From Acidobacteriaceae bacterium (GTDB taxonomy: Bacteria; Acidobacteriota; Terriglobia; Terriglobales; Acidobacteriaceae), in contig JASHNS010000051.1 of assembly GCA_030041515.1 (NCBI GenBank), forward strand, positions 1 to 54,890: a DNA stretch of 54,890 nt, given 5' to 3'. This document shows positions 9,568 to 18,366 of this stretch, piece by piece; position 1 is the first letter of the stretch; the number at the start of each line of letters is the position of its first letter. The notes under the pieces were generated by a model. It did no database searches. It saw nothing but the letters and a program-made list of their open reading frames with translations, and was not told where the DNA came from. The translations under genes were made by a program, and so were the position numbers.

Positions 9568-9591
9568 CCCCGAACGTTTTTCCGTTCGGGG
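9568..9591. repeat. Perfect 9-bp hairpin between cysteine desulfurase and kinase genes
   Basis: CCCCGAACG (9568-9576) pairs with CGTTCGGGG (9583-9591) across a T-rich 6-nt loop. It lies 100 nt after the desulfurase stop. No T-run follows, so it may be a weak terminator or a dispersed palindrome. The rest of 9469-9761 shows only the promoter listed next. Confidence 0.45.
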
Positions 9592-9654
9592 TGGTGACCG
9601 AAAGCCTGCTCCGTGAACTCCCGCGCAGAACGCTGGCATTTTTTCTAATCGCGC

Positions 9655-9683
9655 TCGTCACGGCAGGTTCCCTCGCGTATACT
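9655..9683 (+). promoter_or_regulatory. Candidate sigma70-type promoter of the Ser/Thr kinase gene
   Basis: The -10 box TATACT (9678-9683) lies 17 nt after TCGTCA (9655-9660), a 4/6 match to TTGACA. The start site would be near 9690, leaving a leader of about 70 nt before ATG 9762. Confidence 0.45.
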
Positions 9684-9761
9684 CCGTCCATTCCCTTCTC
9701 GGAGACGCGCCTTGTCCGCCTTCCGGGATGCTTACCAATACTGCAGGATTGATCCGTTGGC

Positions 9762-12446
9762 ATGATCGGCCGGACTATATCCCGCTATCGCATCGTTGAG
9801 AAACTCGGCGGCGGCGGGATGGGCATTGTCTACCGCGCCGAGGACATGACCCTCCACCGCTTCGTGGCCCTCAAGTTCCTACCCGAGAATGTCGCCGCGG
9901 ACCCGCAGGTGCTTTCCCGGTTCCGGCGCGAGGCACAAGCAGCCTCGATGCTGAACCATCCCAATATCTGCACCATCTACGAAATCGGTGAGGCGGAGGG
10001 GAGACCGTTCATCGCGATGGAGTTCCTGGATGGCGAGACTCTTGGAACGCGAATCGCGGGCCAGCCTCTCGAATTCGGCCTCATGCTTTCGCTTGCCATC
10101 CAAATTGCCGAGGGTCTGGAGGCAGCTCATGCTGTCGGGGTCATTCATCGAGACATCAAGCCAGCTAACATCTTTCTGACGAGACGGATCGCGAAGATTC
10201 TCGATTTTGGCCTGGCTATCCTGCCGCGCACCGCGGCGGAGAGCGGCGCGGAGAACACCATCAGCCACGCCGGCAATCTTACTTCTCCCGGTGCGCTGTT
10301 GGGCACGATTGGCTACATGTCTCCGGAGCAGGTGCGCGGAGGAACTCTCGATTCCCGCAGCGATCTGTTCTCCCTGGGGGCAGTGCTCTATGAAATGGCG
10401 ACGGGCGCGCGGGCATTCCGGGGAGAAAGCCCCGCGGTCACCTGCGAAATGATTTTGAACCGCAACCCTGTCTCGGCGGTTCGCCTCAATCCCGAAATCT
10501 CGCCCGGGCTGGAAAGCGTAATTGCCAAGGCCCTGGAGAAGGACCCGAGCCTCCGTTATCAGCACGCCGCCGATTTGTGCGCCGATCTGCGCCGCCTGCA
10601 ACGGGGCGCAGGAGGCATTCCGGAAGCGCCAACCTCTGCCCATGAGGCCGCGTCGCGCGGCATGCAGATGGGCGAGTCGCTGGTGCCGTCTGGGACGAAA
10701 AGGGCGCGCAAAGCTGCCTATTATGCCGCAGGCGGGGTCCTTCTCGCCCTGCTGGTTGTCGCTGCGATTCTGTGGCTCGATCGCCGGGGCCCTGGAAGGC
10801 CTCCCGCTCTCGGTGAATGGCAGCAGCTGACCTTCTTTACGGACTCGGCGGTTTATCCGGCCTTGTCCTCCGACGGCCACATGCTGGCCTTCCTTCGCGC
10901 AGACGATTCCTTCATGGGCCAGGGAAACATCTACGTGGAAATGCTGCCGGGCGGCGAGCCAGTGCAGCTCACCCACGATACGAGGGTGAAGCTGAGCCCG
11001 ACGTTTTCGCCCGACAATTCCACTGTCCTGTACAGCGTGGTCGAGCCATGGGACACGTGGGAGGTTCCAGTGCTCGGCGGCAAGCCCCAACTCTTTCTTC
11101 CCAACTCTTCATCTCTGACGTGGATCGATGGGGGGAAACGGATACTTTTCTCCCAGATATTCGGCTCCGGTCTGCATATGGGGGTCGTCGCTGCAGACCC
11201 GGACCGAGGCAACGGCCGCACCGTTTACCTTCCCCCGGGGTCGCGGACGATGGCGCACCACTCCTATCTCTCCCCCAACCGGCGGTGGGTGGCGATTGTG
11301 GAGATGAACAATCTGGGAGACATTGTGCCCTGTAAGGTTGTTCCATTCGATGGCCTGGCTGCGCCCGTCGTGGTTGGCCCAACCGGCTCCTGCCTGGCCG
11401 CCGCGTGGTCGCCCGACAGCGAATGGATTTACGTCAGCGCGATGACCTCCGGTTATCATTCCTGGCGGCAGCATCTGGACGACTTCCACATCTGGCGCCA
11501 GCGATGGCCTGGTGGACAGCCGGAGCAGCTGACATTCGGTCCCACTTCGCAGCAGGGAATCTCGATGGCTCCCGACGGCAAGTCGATCTTCACTTCGGTG
11601 GGTTCGGGGGAGTTGTCGGTATGGCTGCACAGCCGGAAGGGCGACGAACAGATGACCTCGGAGGGAAGCACCTCACTGCCTTTGTTTTCTGCAGATGGCG
11701 AGGATCTCTACTTCCTCCGGTCGGAAGGGCAGAAGGACGACCACTCTCTGTGGGTACGCAAACTTGCCAGCGGCGAGATGGATCGGGTTTTGCCCGGTGT
11801 TTCGATGGACGTGTACTCCGTATCGCGGGATGAGAAAAAAATCGCCTACGTCAGCAAGGACCGCGGCGGTGCAATGACTCTGTGGATCGCAGCTGCCGAT
11901 CGCCGTACTCCTCCCCTGCGCATCTCGTCCTCCGACGACACTCCCTTTTTTCTGCCCGATGGAAGCCTCATCGTTCGCACCAACGAGGGCGGACGCAACT
12001 ATGTGGATCGCATCAACCCCGACGGATCAGGGCGCCGCAAACTCGATTCGCAGCCCATCCTCGATCTGATCGCCGTTTCGCCAGATGGGAAATGGGTGGT
12101 TGCGGCGGTGCCGAGCGCCAATGTTGAGCTCACGGCGGCGGTGAGGGCTTTCGCTGTCGATGGCACCACCTCGGTTCCGCTTTGTTCCGGGTATTGCCTG
12201 CTGGCCTGGGACAGGACGGGCAAATTCGTCTATCTGAGTTACACGGATGTGTTTGGTGAGGGAACCTATGTCATCCCGGTCCAGGATGACGTTGAGTTGC
12301 CCGACGGCGCGGCCCGCGTCGACAACCTCAATCGGAAGAGTCTGACGCTGCTTCCCTGGGATGTGGCTACCGGAACCGGCACAGACATTTATGCCTACGT
12401 CCAGCAAACGATGCGCAACAATCTCTTCCGCATTCCCCTGGAGTGA
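9762..12446 (+). CDS. Membrane-anchored Ser/Thr protein kinase with a PD40 beta-propeller
   Basis: Hanks-type kinase of 894 residues. The kinase domain (about 8-285) has the glycine loop [10 protein letters not shown], catalytic Lys38 (ALKFL), H129-R130-D131 (HRDIKPAN), DFG (148-150) and the activation segment ending GYMSPEQ. A single transmembrane helix (about 318-339) follows. The remaining 550 residues are WD40-like/TolB (PD40) repeats with recurring 'SPDG' and 'SADG' turns, predicted to lie outside the membrane. This domain order is common in Acidobacteriota; ligand and substrates are unknown. No SD of note. A monocistronic unit between promoter 9655-9683 and a weak hairpin at 12480-12506. 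Confidence 0.92.
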   Translation: MIGRTISRYRIVEKLGGGGMGIVYRAEDMTLHRFVALKFLPENVAADPQVLSRFRREAQAASMLNHPNICTIYEIGEAEGRPFIAMEFLDGETLGTRIAGQPLEFGLMLSLAIQIAEGLEAAHAVGVIHRDIKPANIFLTRRIAKILDFGLAILPRTAAESGAENTISHAGNLTSPGALLGTIGYMSPEQVRGGTLDSRSDLFSLGAVLYEMATGARAFRGESPAVTCEMILNRNPVSAVRLNPEISPGLESVIAKALEKDPSLRYQHAADLCADLRRLQRGAGGIPEAPTSAHEAASRGMQMGESLVPSGTKRARKAAYYAAGGVLLALLVVAAILWLDRRGPGRPPALGEWQQLTFFTDSAVYPALSSDGHMLAFLRADDSFMGQGNIYVEMLPGGEPVQLTHDTRVKLSPTFSPDNSTVLYSVVEPWDTWEVPVLGGKPQLFLPNSSSLTWIDGGKRILFSQIFGSGLHMGVVAADPDRGNGRTVYLPPGSRTMAHHSYLSPNRRWVAIVEMNNLGDIVPCKVVPFDGLAAPVVVGPTGSCLAAAWSPDSEWIYVSAMTSGYHSWRQHLDDFHIWRQRWPGGQPEQLTFGPTSQQGISMAPDGKSIFTSVGSGELSVWLHSRKGDEQMTSEGSTSLPLFSADGEDLYFLRSEGQKDDHSLWVRKLASGEMDRVLPGVSMDVYSVSRDEKKIAYVSKDRGGAMTLWIAAADRRTPPLRISSSDDTPFFLPDGSLIVRTNEGGRNYVDRINPDGSGRRKLDSQPILDLIAVSPDGKWVVAAVPSANVELTAAVRAFAVDGTTSVPLCSGYCLLAWDRTGKFVYLSYTDVFGEGTYVIPVQDDVELPDGAARVDNLNRKSLTLLPWDVATGTGTDIYAYVQQTMRNNLFRIPLE

Positions 12447-12599
12447 CCTGGTGTCGAGTCCGTCAATAGCAGGGAGCCCGGCAGAATAAAGGACTTAAGT
12501 TCTGCCCGGTCACAGGGGCACCTCCATCGTCGACCAATCGGCAGAAATCGTGCTGATCGGAAGCGCAGTTCCTCAGCCTTAACCCGTCAACCGCAACCG
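12447..12599. other. Intergenic gap with a weak hairpin and a CGGTTnACGG-type string
   Basis: GGCAGAA (12480-12486) pairs with TTCTGCC (12500-12506) around a loop containing ACTTAAGT, possibly ending the kinase transcript. The sequence 12578-12600, read on the minus strand as CGGTTGCGGTTGACGGGTTA, directly follows the stop codon of the S41 peptidase and belongs to a repeat family described in the findings. Confidence 0.45.
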
Positions 12600-14060
12600 C
12601 TATTTTCCAATCTGCGCCAGCAGCACTTTCACGGCCGCCTCCAGTTGCGAATCTGTGCCGTCCTCGGTTTCGCCGGGCTTGCGCACCACGTCCACATTCA
12701 CAGGCCGCGGATGCATCTCCATCGTCTGGCCGTGGATGTCCTGCACGCGGATCATGGGCAGCCGCAGAAGCGACCCGTCGATGAGCTGCGTGCCGCCGGT
12801 ATAAATAATCCATCCGCCGGTTGGCACACCGACCACCTGGCCCAGATGCAGCGCTTCGTAACCTTCGGTGAAGTCCTCGCCATCAGAGAGAGTGTTTTGG
12901 TTCGTCACGAGAACGGTCGGCTTGCCCAGCGCGCGCTGCCCCAGCAACTGGCGGGCCGGCGCTCCCGGTAACCCCCGCGGCGTCAGCTCCAGATAATTTC
13001 TGCGCGCGAAGACGTCGATCGCGTAGCCGTTCACAAACCCGCCTTCATTGTCACGGATATCGACGATCACGCCTTCCTTCGCCTCGTTCTGCACGTCCAG
13101 ATCGAGGTAGAGCTGCTTCAGCGAATCGCTGCCCATCGCTTCCATGTGCACATACCCGAGCTTGCCGCCGCTAATCTTGTCCACGTAAGCGCGCTCCTTC
13201 TCCACCCATGCGCGATGGACCAGTTCCTTTTCGCGACCGATGTCGACCGGCTTGACTACCACCGTGCGCGGCGCAGCATTGCCAGTCGCAACTTTCAACA
13301 CGGTTCGCCGGCCGATAGTGTTTTCCAGCAACGCATTCAGATCGGTCCCGAAGCCGATCTCCTGGCCGTTGACCGCGAGCAGCCGGTCGCCCACCTGAAT
13401 CCCGGCGACATTCGCCGGGCCCAGTGGGATTACCTCGGACACGACCAGCCCCTGACCCGAATCGTAATCCGCGCGGCTAAAGCGCAATCCGAGCCTTCCC
13501 ACGGATGGACCGTGGTGGTTGGGGCTGCCGATGCCGGAGTGGGATGAGTTCAGCCGCCCGATCATCAGGTTGATGTCGGAGCGCAGTTCGTCTTCCGTCT
13601 GGCAGCCTGCGATGTACGGCGCGAATTCCGTGCGGATCGCACCCCAGTTTTGCCCGTTGAAGTCGGGATTGTAGTAGCGCCGGTTCAGGTCGCCCCACGC
13701 TTCCTGGAAGACGACGTTCTTCTCCACATTGAAATCCACATCGTACTGCGCGGTGACCGGAATCGGCTTGGCCTGGCCGTTGGCGAGTGAAAGCTCCATC
13801 ACATGTCCGTCCTGCAGGTACACAATCGACTTCGAGTCGGGCATGAACTGCACGTCGCCCTTGCCGCCGGAGGTCGCCGTCAGCTGTTTCGCCACCGGCG
13901 GCTTTTTCGGATTCTCCTCGAGTGACCAGCTGTACAGGTTCTCCTGCCCTGCGACTTCGGCGCTGAAGATGAGCGTCTTCCCGTCAGGGCTGATCACCGG
14001 CCGCGCAGCGCTCAGACCCAGCGGCAACAGCGTGAGCCGGTCGCGCAGGCCAGGGAACAC
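12600..14060 (-). CDS. Tricorn-like S41 peptidase, C-terminal part (PDZ and catalytic domains)
   Basis: The frame contains the end of a PD40 propeller, the tricorn core (RLNSSHSGIG, with the histidine expected for catalysis), a PDZ domain (GDRLLAVNGQEI) and the S41 catalytic fold with the presumed nucleophile serine in NQNTLSDGEDF. Such enzymes cleave peptides in the periplasm or outside the cell. The first Met (14060) has no ribosome site and lies inside the propeller. Upstream codons continue in frame (LKKPETPKKPEPVEIVFPGL) to the stop of the preceding frame. This is the second half of one gene split by a 1-nt frameshift at the C5 run near 14105-14109. If the frameshift is real, this half may be untranslated. 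Confidence 0.85.
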   Translation of the reverse strand: MFPGLRDRLTLLPLGLSAARPVISPDGKTLIFSAEVAGQENLYSWSLEENPKKPPVAKQLTATSGGKGDVQFMPDSKSIVYLQDGHVMELSLANGQAKPIPVTAQYDVDFNVEKNVVFQEAWGDLNRRYYNPDFNGQNWGAIRTEFAPYIAGCQTEDELRSDINLMIGRLNSSHSGIGSPNHHGPSVGRLGLRFSRADYDSGQGLVVSEVIPLGPANVAGIQVGDRLLAVNGQEIGFGTDLNALLENTIGRRTVLKVATGNAAPRTVVVKPVDIGREKELVHRAWVEKERAYVDKISGGKLGYVHMEAMGSDSLKQLYLDLDVQNEAKEGVIVDIRDNEGGFVNGYAIDVFARRNYLELTPRGLPGAPARQLLGQRALGKPTVLVTNQNTLSDGEDFTEGYEALHLGQVVGVPTGGWIIYTGGTQLIDGSLLRLPMIRVQDIHGQTMEMHPRPVNVDVVRKPGETEDGTDSQLEAAVKVLLAQIGK

Positions 14061-14101
14061 AATCTCAACCGGCTCCGGCTTCTTCGGCGTCTCAGGCTTC
14101 T

Positions 14102-14112
14102 TCAGGGGGCCG
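14102..14112 (-). other. Frameshift site in the S41 peptidase gene
   Basis: On the coding strand the sequence is GGCCCCCTGAAG. The upstream frame reads GCC CCC TGA and the downstream frame reads CCC CTG AAG. Adding one C, or slipping by -1 on the C5 run, restores a continuous frame of 3216 nt. It could be a mutation, a homopolymer sequencing error or a programmed slip; the sequence alone cannot decide. Confidence 0.8.
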
Positions 14113-15814
14113 TCGTCGGCTCTCCATTCGGAGCGCTCTTCGCCGGTGCGGGAGGTTTCGGCTGCATCGGCTCGCTCGGCGTCTTGAAGAGGTTGTAGAA
14201 CTCATTCTCCTGGTACTGTGGCACGTGCAGCGTCAGATCCACGCGCGCCATGTCGAAGTCTTCGCTCCGCTGCGCCGTCGCAAACAGCAGATACTTCCCA
14301 TCCGGCGCCCATGCAATCTGATTGGCGCTTTCTCCGTTGGCAAGGAAGGTGACCGGCCTGGCAGTACCGCCTTTTGTCGGGATCACTTTGATATTCCGGA
14401 AGCCGTCGTATCCGTAATTCGTGTACGCCAGCCAGTCGCCCGCAGGAGAAAACTTCAGCGTCGGAAACCACATGGTATCCGCGGCGAGTACCACGTCTTT
14501 GCCGGTTTCCAGCGTCAGCAGGTGCACTTCCTTTTGATCGCGCGTGTAGGCGATGCTCTTGCCATCCGGATCCCACGCGAGGTTTTCATCCTGCGCAGTC
14601 CCATGCGTGAGCTGCGTTTCCTTGTCCGTGTCGAAATCGTATTCGTAAATGTTGCTGGCTCCGCTGCGCATCGACGTGTAGATCAGCTTCGTGCTGTCCG
14701 GCGACCAGTGCAGATCCGCTTCCGTCTGGGGCGTGTGTGTGATCTGGATCGCCTCGCCGCCACTTTTCTCGGTCGTCACAAAGACGTCGCCGTGCGCAAT
14801 CACCGCCAGCTTCTTGCCATCCGGCGAAAGTGCCATGTCGTCGAAATTCGAAGCGGTCACATGCCGCACGCCCGCGCCGGAGGGGCTTCCGCGCAGCGCG
14901 ATCGGCACCCCCTCCGCCTTGCCGGTCGCAGTGCTCAGCTTCCAGATTGCCAGATCGCGCTGGAAGACGATCGTCTTTCCGTGATCGCCGATGGTTGGCC
15001 ACAGCACGCGTCCGTCGGTGAAGTGCGTGATCTGCTTTTCCGGGCCGCCCGTCGCCGCAACTGACCAGATATTCTCCGGTCCCGTCTTGTCCGACATGTA
15101 GTAGATCTTGTTTCCCTTCGCCGACCACATCGGCCACGCATGCTTTGCGTCATCGGGCAGCACCACGCGGTACGTCCCGTGCGGATCGAGGGATTTCCAC
15201 CACAGTTCGGTGTCGTCGATGTGCGAGTGTCCGTCGCGCCACCACTGCAGATCGCTGATGCCCTTGGCCATCATCACGACGGCCTGGCCGTCGGGCGATG
15301 GCGCGCTCTCGAACTCTGCGAGATAGGCCTCGTCGCTCACCGCCATCGGCGTGCCGCCTTCTGCGCTCACGCGAAAGACGTCGGTGTTGTAGTCGATGTC
15401 GTCGTCCGCCGAGCTGAAGTAGATCCACTGCCCATCGGGTGACCACGCATCCAACTGCTCCTCGGTGTCGCCGTAGGTGATCCGCTGAAGCTGGCCGGTC
15501 GCCAGCGTGAGCACATAGATGTCGCCGCCGCCGGTGCGCGTGGAGATGAAGGCCAGCTTCGTCCCGTCCGGTGAATACAGCGGGCGCGATTCCGTCGCCG
15601 GATTGCTCACCAGCAAATGTGCGTCGCCGCCATTCGACGAAACTGTCCAGATGTCGCCGCCCGAGGCGAACGCGATCTCCCGCCCGTCCGGCGAAATCGC
15701 CGGCTGCGTCAGCGACGGCTTCGGCTGGACTTCAGGATCGGTGGCAAACAGGGAAGAGCTGAGGCAGGCAACGGCGACGACGAGAACAGCGCTGCGGATT
15801 TTCAAGGGCAACAC
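14102..15814 (-). CDS. Tricorn-like S41 peptidase, N-terminal part (signal peptide and PD40 propeller)
   Basis: 570 residues with an N-terminal signal peptide (SAVLVVAVACLSSSLFA), then repeated PD40/TolB blades marked by 'SPDGxxIAF', 'SPDGTKLAF' and 'SPDGQWIYF'. It ends in a proline-rich linker (QPKPPAPAKS) at TGA 14102-14104. Intact family members run on into PDZ and S41 catalytic domains, which are encoded immediately downstream in the -1 frame. The stop follows GCC CCC; one additional C would join the frames into 1072 codons. The start is uncertain: GTG 15814, TTG 15811 or TTG 15805, with GGAG close upstream. Confidence 0.85.
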   Translation of the reverse strand: MLPLKIRSAVLVVAVACLSSSLFATDPEVQPKPSLTQPAISPDGREIAFASGGDIWTVSSNGGDAHLLVSNPATESRPLYSPDGTKLAFISTRTGGGDIYVLTLATGQLQRITYGDTEEQLDAWSPDGQWIYFSSADDDIDYNTDVFRVSAEGGTPMAVSDEAYLAEFESAPSPDGQAVVMMAKGISDLQWWRDGHSHIDDTELWWKSLDPHGTYRVVLPDDAKHAWPMWSAKGNKIYYMSDKTGPENIWSVAATGGPEKQITHFTDGRVLWPTIGDHGKTIVFQRDLAIWKLSTATGKAEGVPIALRGSPSGAGVRHVTASNFDDMALSPDGKKLAVIAHGDVFVTTEKSGGEAIQITHTPQTEADLHWSPDSTKLIYTSMRSGASNIYEYDFDTDKETQLTHGTAQDENLAWDPDGKSIAYTRDQKEVHLLTLETGKDVVLAADTMWFPTLKFSPAGDWLAYTNYGYDGFRNIKVIPTKGGTARPVTFLANGESANQIAWAPDGKYLLFATAQRSEDFDMARVDLTLHVPQYQENEFYNLFKTPSEPMQPKPPAPAKSAPNGEPTTAP

Positions 15815-15898
15815 GCTCCAGGAGGGGATCGAACGGCACTGCGGAGATGCCTATGTTTGTAGCACACCGCAGGCGCAAATCTCAGCGCGCAAACGAAA

Positions 15899-15928
15899 GC
15901 CGGGAACAGGCTCTCGCCCATCCCCGGC
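15899..15928 (-). terminator. Possible terminator after ahcY
   Basis: GCCGGG (15899-15904) pairs with CCCGGC (15923-15928). On the minus strand, downstream of ahcY, it is followed by TTTCGTTT. The stem is only 6 bp with a long loop, so support is moderate. Between it and the ahcY stop lies the string 15942-15963, containing CCGTAAACCGTGAAACGTAA. Confidence 0.4.
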
Positions 15929-15965
15929 CGTGTCGTTCTATCCCGTAAACCGTGAAACGTAACTC

Positions 15966-17408
15966 CTAGTACCGGTAGTGCTCCGTCTTGTACGGTCCTT
16001 CCACGGCCACACCGATGTATTCCGCCTGCTTCGGGCTCAGCTTCGTCAACTTTACGCCGATCTTTTCGAGATGCAACCGCGCCACTTCCTCATCGAGCCG
16101 CTTGGGCAGCGTGTAAACCTCGATGGAATACGTGTCGCGGTTCTTCCACAGATCGATCTGCGCCAGCGTCTGGTTCGCGAAGCTGTTGCTCATCACAAAG
16201 CTCGGATGCCCCGTCGCACAGCCCAGATTCACCAGCCGCCCCTCCGCCAGCACGAAGATGCTGTGCTCCGGCCTGCCGCCTTCGGCCGGGAACGTGTACT
16301 GATCCACCTGCGGCTTGATGTTCAGCTTCTTCACGCCCTTCGCCTGATTCAGCTGGTCCATCTGGATTTCGTTGTCGAAGTGCCCGATGTTGCACACGAT
16401 GGCCTGATCCTTCATCGCCTTCATGTGGTCCAGCGTGATGATGTCCACGTTGCCCGTGCAGGTGACGTAGATGTCGCCGCGTCCCAGCGTGTCCTCGAGG
16501 GTCGTGACTTCGAAGCCTTCCATCGCCGCCTGCAGCGCGTTGATCGGATCGATCTCCGTCACAATCACGCGCGCGCCCATGCCGCGCAGCGAGTGCGCCG
16601 AGCCCTTGCCCACGTCACCGTAGCCGCAGATCACGGCCACTTTGCCCGCCATCATCACGTCGGTCGCGCGCTTAATGCCGTCCGCCAGCGATTCGCGACA
16701 GCCGTACAGGTTGTCGAATTTCGATTTGGTCACTGAATCGTTGACGTTGATCGCCGGCACGAGCAGCTTGCCCTGCTCCTTCATCTTGTAGAGCCGGTGC
16801 ACGCCCGTCGTCGTCTCCTCGCTGACGCCGCGCCAATCCTTCACCACCTTGTGCCAGTGCTGCTTGTCTTCCACGTAGACCTGTTTCAGCAGCTTCTTGA
16901 TGACCGCTTCTTCTTCGCTCTCCGCAGGAGTATCCACCCACTTGTCGCCATTTTCCAGCTCATAGCCTTTATGGATCAGCAGCGTCGCGTCGCCGCCGTC
17001 GTCCACAATCAGCTGCGGCCCCAGGCCGTCGCCGTGCGTCAGCGCCTGCAGCGTGCACCACCAGTACTCCTCCAGCGTCTCGCCCTTCCAGGCAAACACC
17101 GGAATTCCCGCCGCCGCAATCGCCGCGGCCGCGTGGTCCTGCGTGGAGAAGATGTTGCAGCTGGCCCAGCGGACCGATGCGCCCAGGTCCACGAGCGTCT
17201 CAATCAGCACCGCGGTCTGGATGGTCATGTGCAGCGAGCCGGAGACGCGCACGCCCTGCAGCGGCTTCTCTGCCGCGTACTTCCGACGAATCGCCATCAG
17301 CCCCGGCATCTCGTGCTCGGCGATCGCAATCTCTTTGCGCCCCCAGTCGGCCAGCGACATATCGGCGACTTTGTAAGCGGCGGCTTTTTCCAGTGTGGCT
17401 GTTGCCAT
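15966..17408 (-). CDS. ahcY: Adenosylhomocysteinase (S-adenosylhomocysteine hydrolase)
   Basis: Hydrolyses S-adenosylhomocysteine to adenosine and homocysteine, relieving product inhibition of methyltransferases. The 480-residue cytoplasmic protein matches bacterial family length. It shows substrate-domain motifs ([33 protein letters not shown]), the NAD loop [31 protein letters not shown], and the C-terminal KTEHYRY. ATG 17408 is chosen because [18 protein letters not shown] is a typical start and AGGAGAT lies about 9 nt upstream; the open frame further up looks non-coding. No SAH riboswitch could be recognised in the 165 nt before it. Flanked by the S41 peptidase downstream and a divergent membrane-protein gene. 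Confidence 0.96.
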   Translation of the reverse strand: MATATLEKAAAYKVADMSLADWGRKEIAIAEHEMPGLMAIRRKYAAEKPLQGVRVSGSLHMTIQTAVLIETLVDLGASVRWASCNIFSTQDHAAAAIAAAGIPVFAWKGETLEEYWWCTLQALTHGDGLGPQLIVDDGGDATLLIHKGYELENGDKWVDTPAESEEEAVIKKLLKQVYVEDKQHWHKVVKDWRGVSEETTTGVHRLYKMKEQGKLLVPAINVNDSVTKSKFDNLYGCRESLADGIKRATDVMMAGKVAVICGYGDVGKGSAHSLRGMGARVIVTEIDPINALQAAMEGFEVTTLEDTLGRGDIYVTCTGNVDIITLDHMKAMKDQAIVCNIGHFDNEIQMDQLNQAKGVKKLNIKPQVDQYTFPAEGGRPEHSIFVLAEGRLVNLGCATGHPSFVMSNSFANQTLAQIDLWKNRDTYSIEVYTLPKRLDEEVARLHLEKIGVKLTKLSPKQAEYIGVAVEGPYKTEHYRY

Positions 17409-17442
17409 AGACGGGGATCTCCTCAGGTGGGTTCTCTCTTCG

Positions 17443-17448
17443 ATTGTA
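17443..17448 (-). promoter_or_regulatory. -10 box of ahcY
   Basis: On the minus strand TACAAT lies 35 nt before ATG 17408, predicting a leader of about 28 nt that contains the AGGAG site. No convincing -35 is present. Confidence 0.45.
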
Positions 17449-17574
17449 GCTGGGCCCGAGCGGGCCGCCAGCCAACTTTCAGCCAATCGCACCCCCGCAG
17501 CTCTGAACGGCTTTCCAGGCGCTTTGAATGCCTCCCGATGGGGCGGTCGGGCGCGTCAGAGGTATTGTTGTGTC

Positions 17575-18330
17575 ATGATCAGCGGCTGGCTCCTGGCTGT
17601 GGTATTGGTGCTACTGTTTGCCTGGCTCCTTCTTCTGTTGTGGACAAGTTGGGGATCTTTCAGGAGGGCCGCTACTTCCGTTCGGGCCTGGATGGCGCGA
17701 ATGGGTTTGATTTGCGCATCTGCGGCGGTCCTGGGATTGCTGGCACTTTACCTCACCTGGATTTCACCCGGCGTTTCTCAGAAACTGGGCGCCGGCACCG
17801 TCCATATTTTCGCCTTAGTTCTCTTTTATTCAACAGTCGCGGGCATTGTTCTGAATCTTGCAGGATCTGGAGCAGGACGCTTCATAGGATTGGGGAGCTG
17901 CGTCGCCACCGGCATCTGGTGGTTTGTACTGGCGTCTGGCGCGGCACTATCCATGGGTACGGTTACAGCCCGCCATCCGACCAGGTTCCTGATTCCTTCC
18001 GGCTATGTGGGTTGGGTCACGGTTGAGTATGGCGACGGAGGCCCACCGCTCGAAATGTCGAAAGGCGCCTATATATGCCGAGTTCCGTCAAGCGGCGTGG
18101 TCTCCACCTCTTCTCCGATGGAAGAAGGTTGGGCGACCGACCGATACTTCTACCTCTCAGCAGACGGGAAATTAACGAAACTGCCCCAAACGCTCCCCGG
18201 TAAGGGCGGAATGGTCTGGTCAGAATGGATCAGTTCTGATCAGGGGGTACGGGCGAAAACACCGAACCGTCTAACCGAGAGTTTTTACGTCGGCACGGAA
18301 AGTCAGTACCTTGCCACCCAGAAGCATTGA
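17575..18330 (+). CDS. Membrane protein with a DUF6843-like C-terminal domain
   Basis: 251 residues. The first 130 hold about four hydrophobic segments (starting SGWLLAVVLVLLFAWLLLLL). The C-terminal 115 residues are soluble, with FLIPSGYVGWVTVEYG and MEEGWATDRYFYL. The 'P.GYVGWV.V.YG ... EEGWA.DRYFY' pattern matches what I recall of DUF6843, whose function is unknown. ATG 17575 opens directly into the first hydrophobic segment; the longer upstream frame runs into the ahcY promoter and is discarded. There is no SD. It converges with the amidohydrolase gene 36 nt away and seems to stand alone. Confidence 0.72.
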   Translation: MISGWLLAVVLVLLFAWLLLLLWTSWGSFRRAATSVRAWMARMGLICASAAVLGLLALYLTWISPGVSQKLGAGTVHIFALVLFYSTVAGIVLNLAGSGAGRFIGLGSCVATGIWWFVLASGAALSMGTVTARHPTRFLIPSGYVGWVTVEYGDGGPPLEMSKGAYICRVPSSGVVSTSSPMEEGWATDRYFYLSADGKLTKLPQTLPGKGGMVWSEWISSDQGVRAKTPNRLTESFYVGTESQYLATQKH

Positions 18331-18366
18331 GAGAAGGTCTCTGTCCCGAGGTCCATGCCTGGGGAA

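Noticed and set aside
17409-17574. Possible SAH or SAM riboswitch upstream of ahcY
   Set aside because: I looked for the conserved core and P1 pairing by eye and saw neither. A covariance-model scan would settle it.
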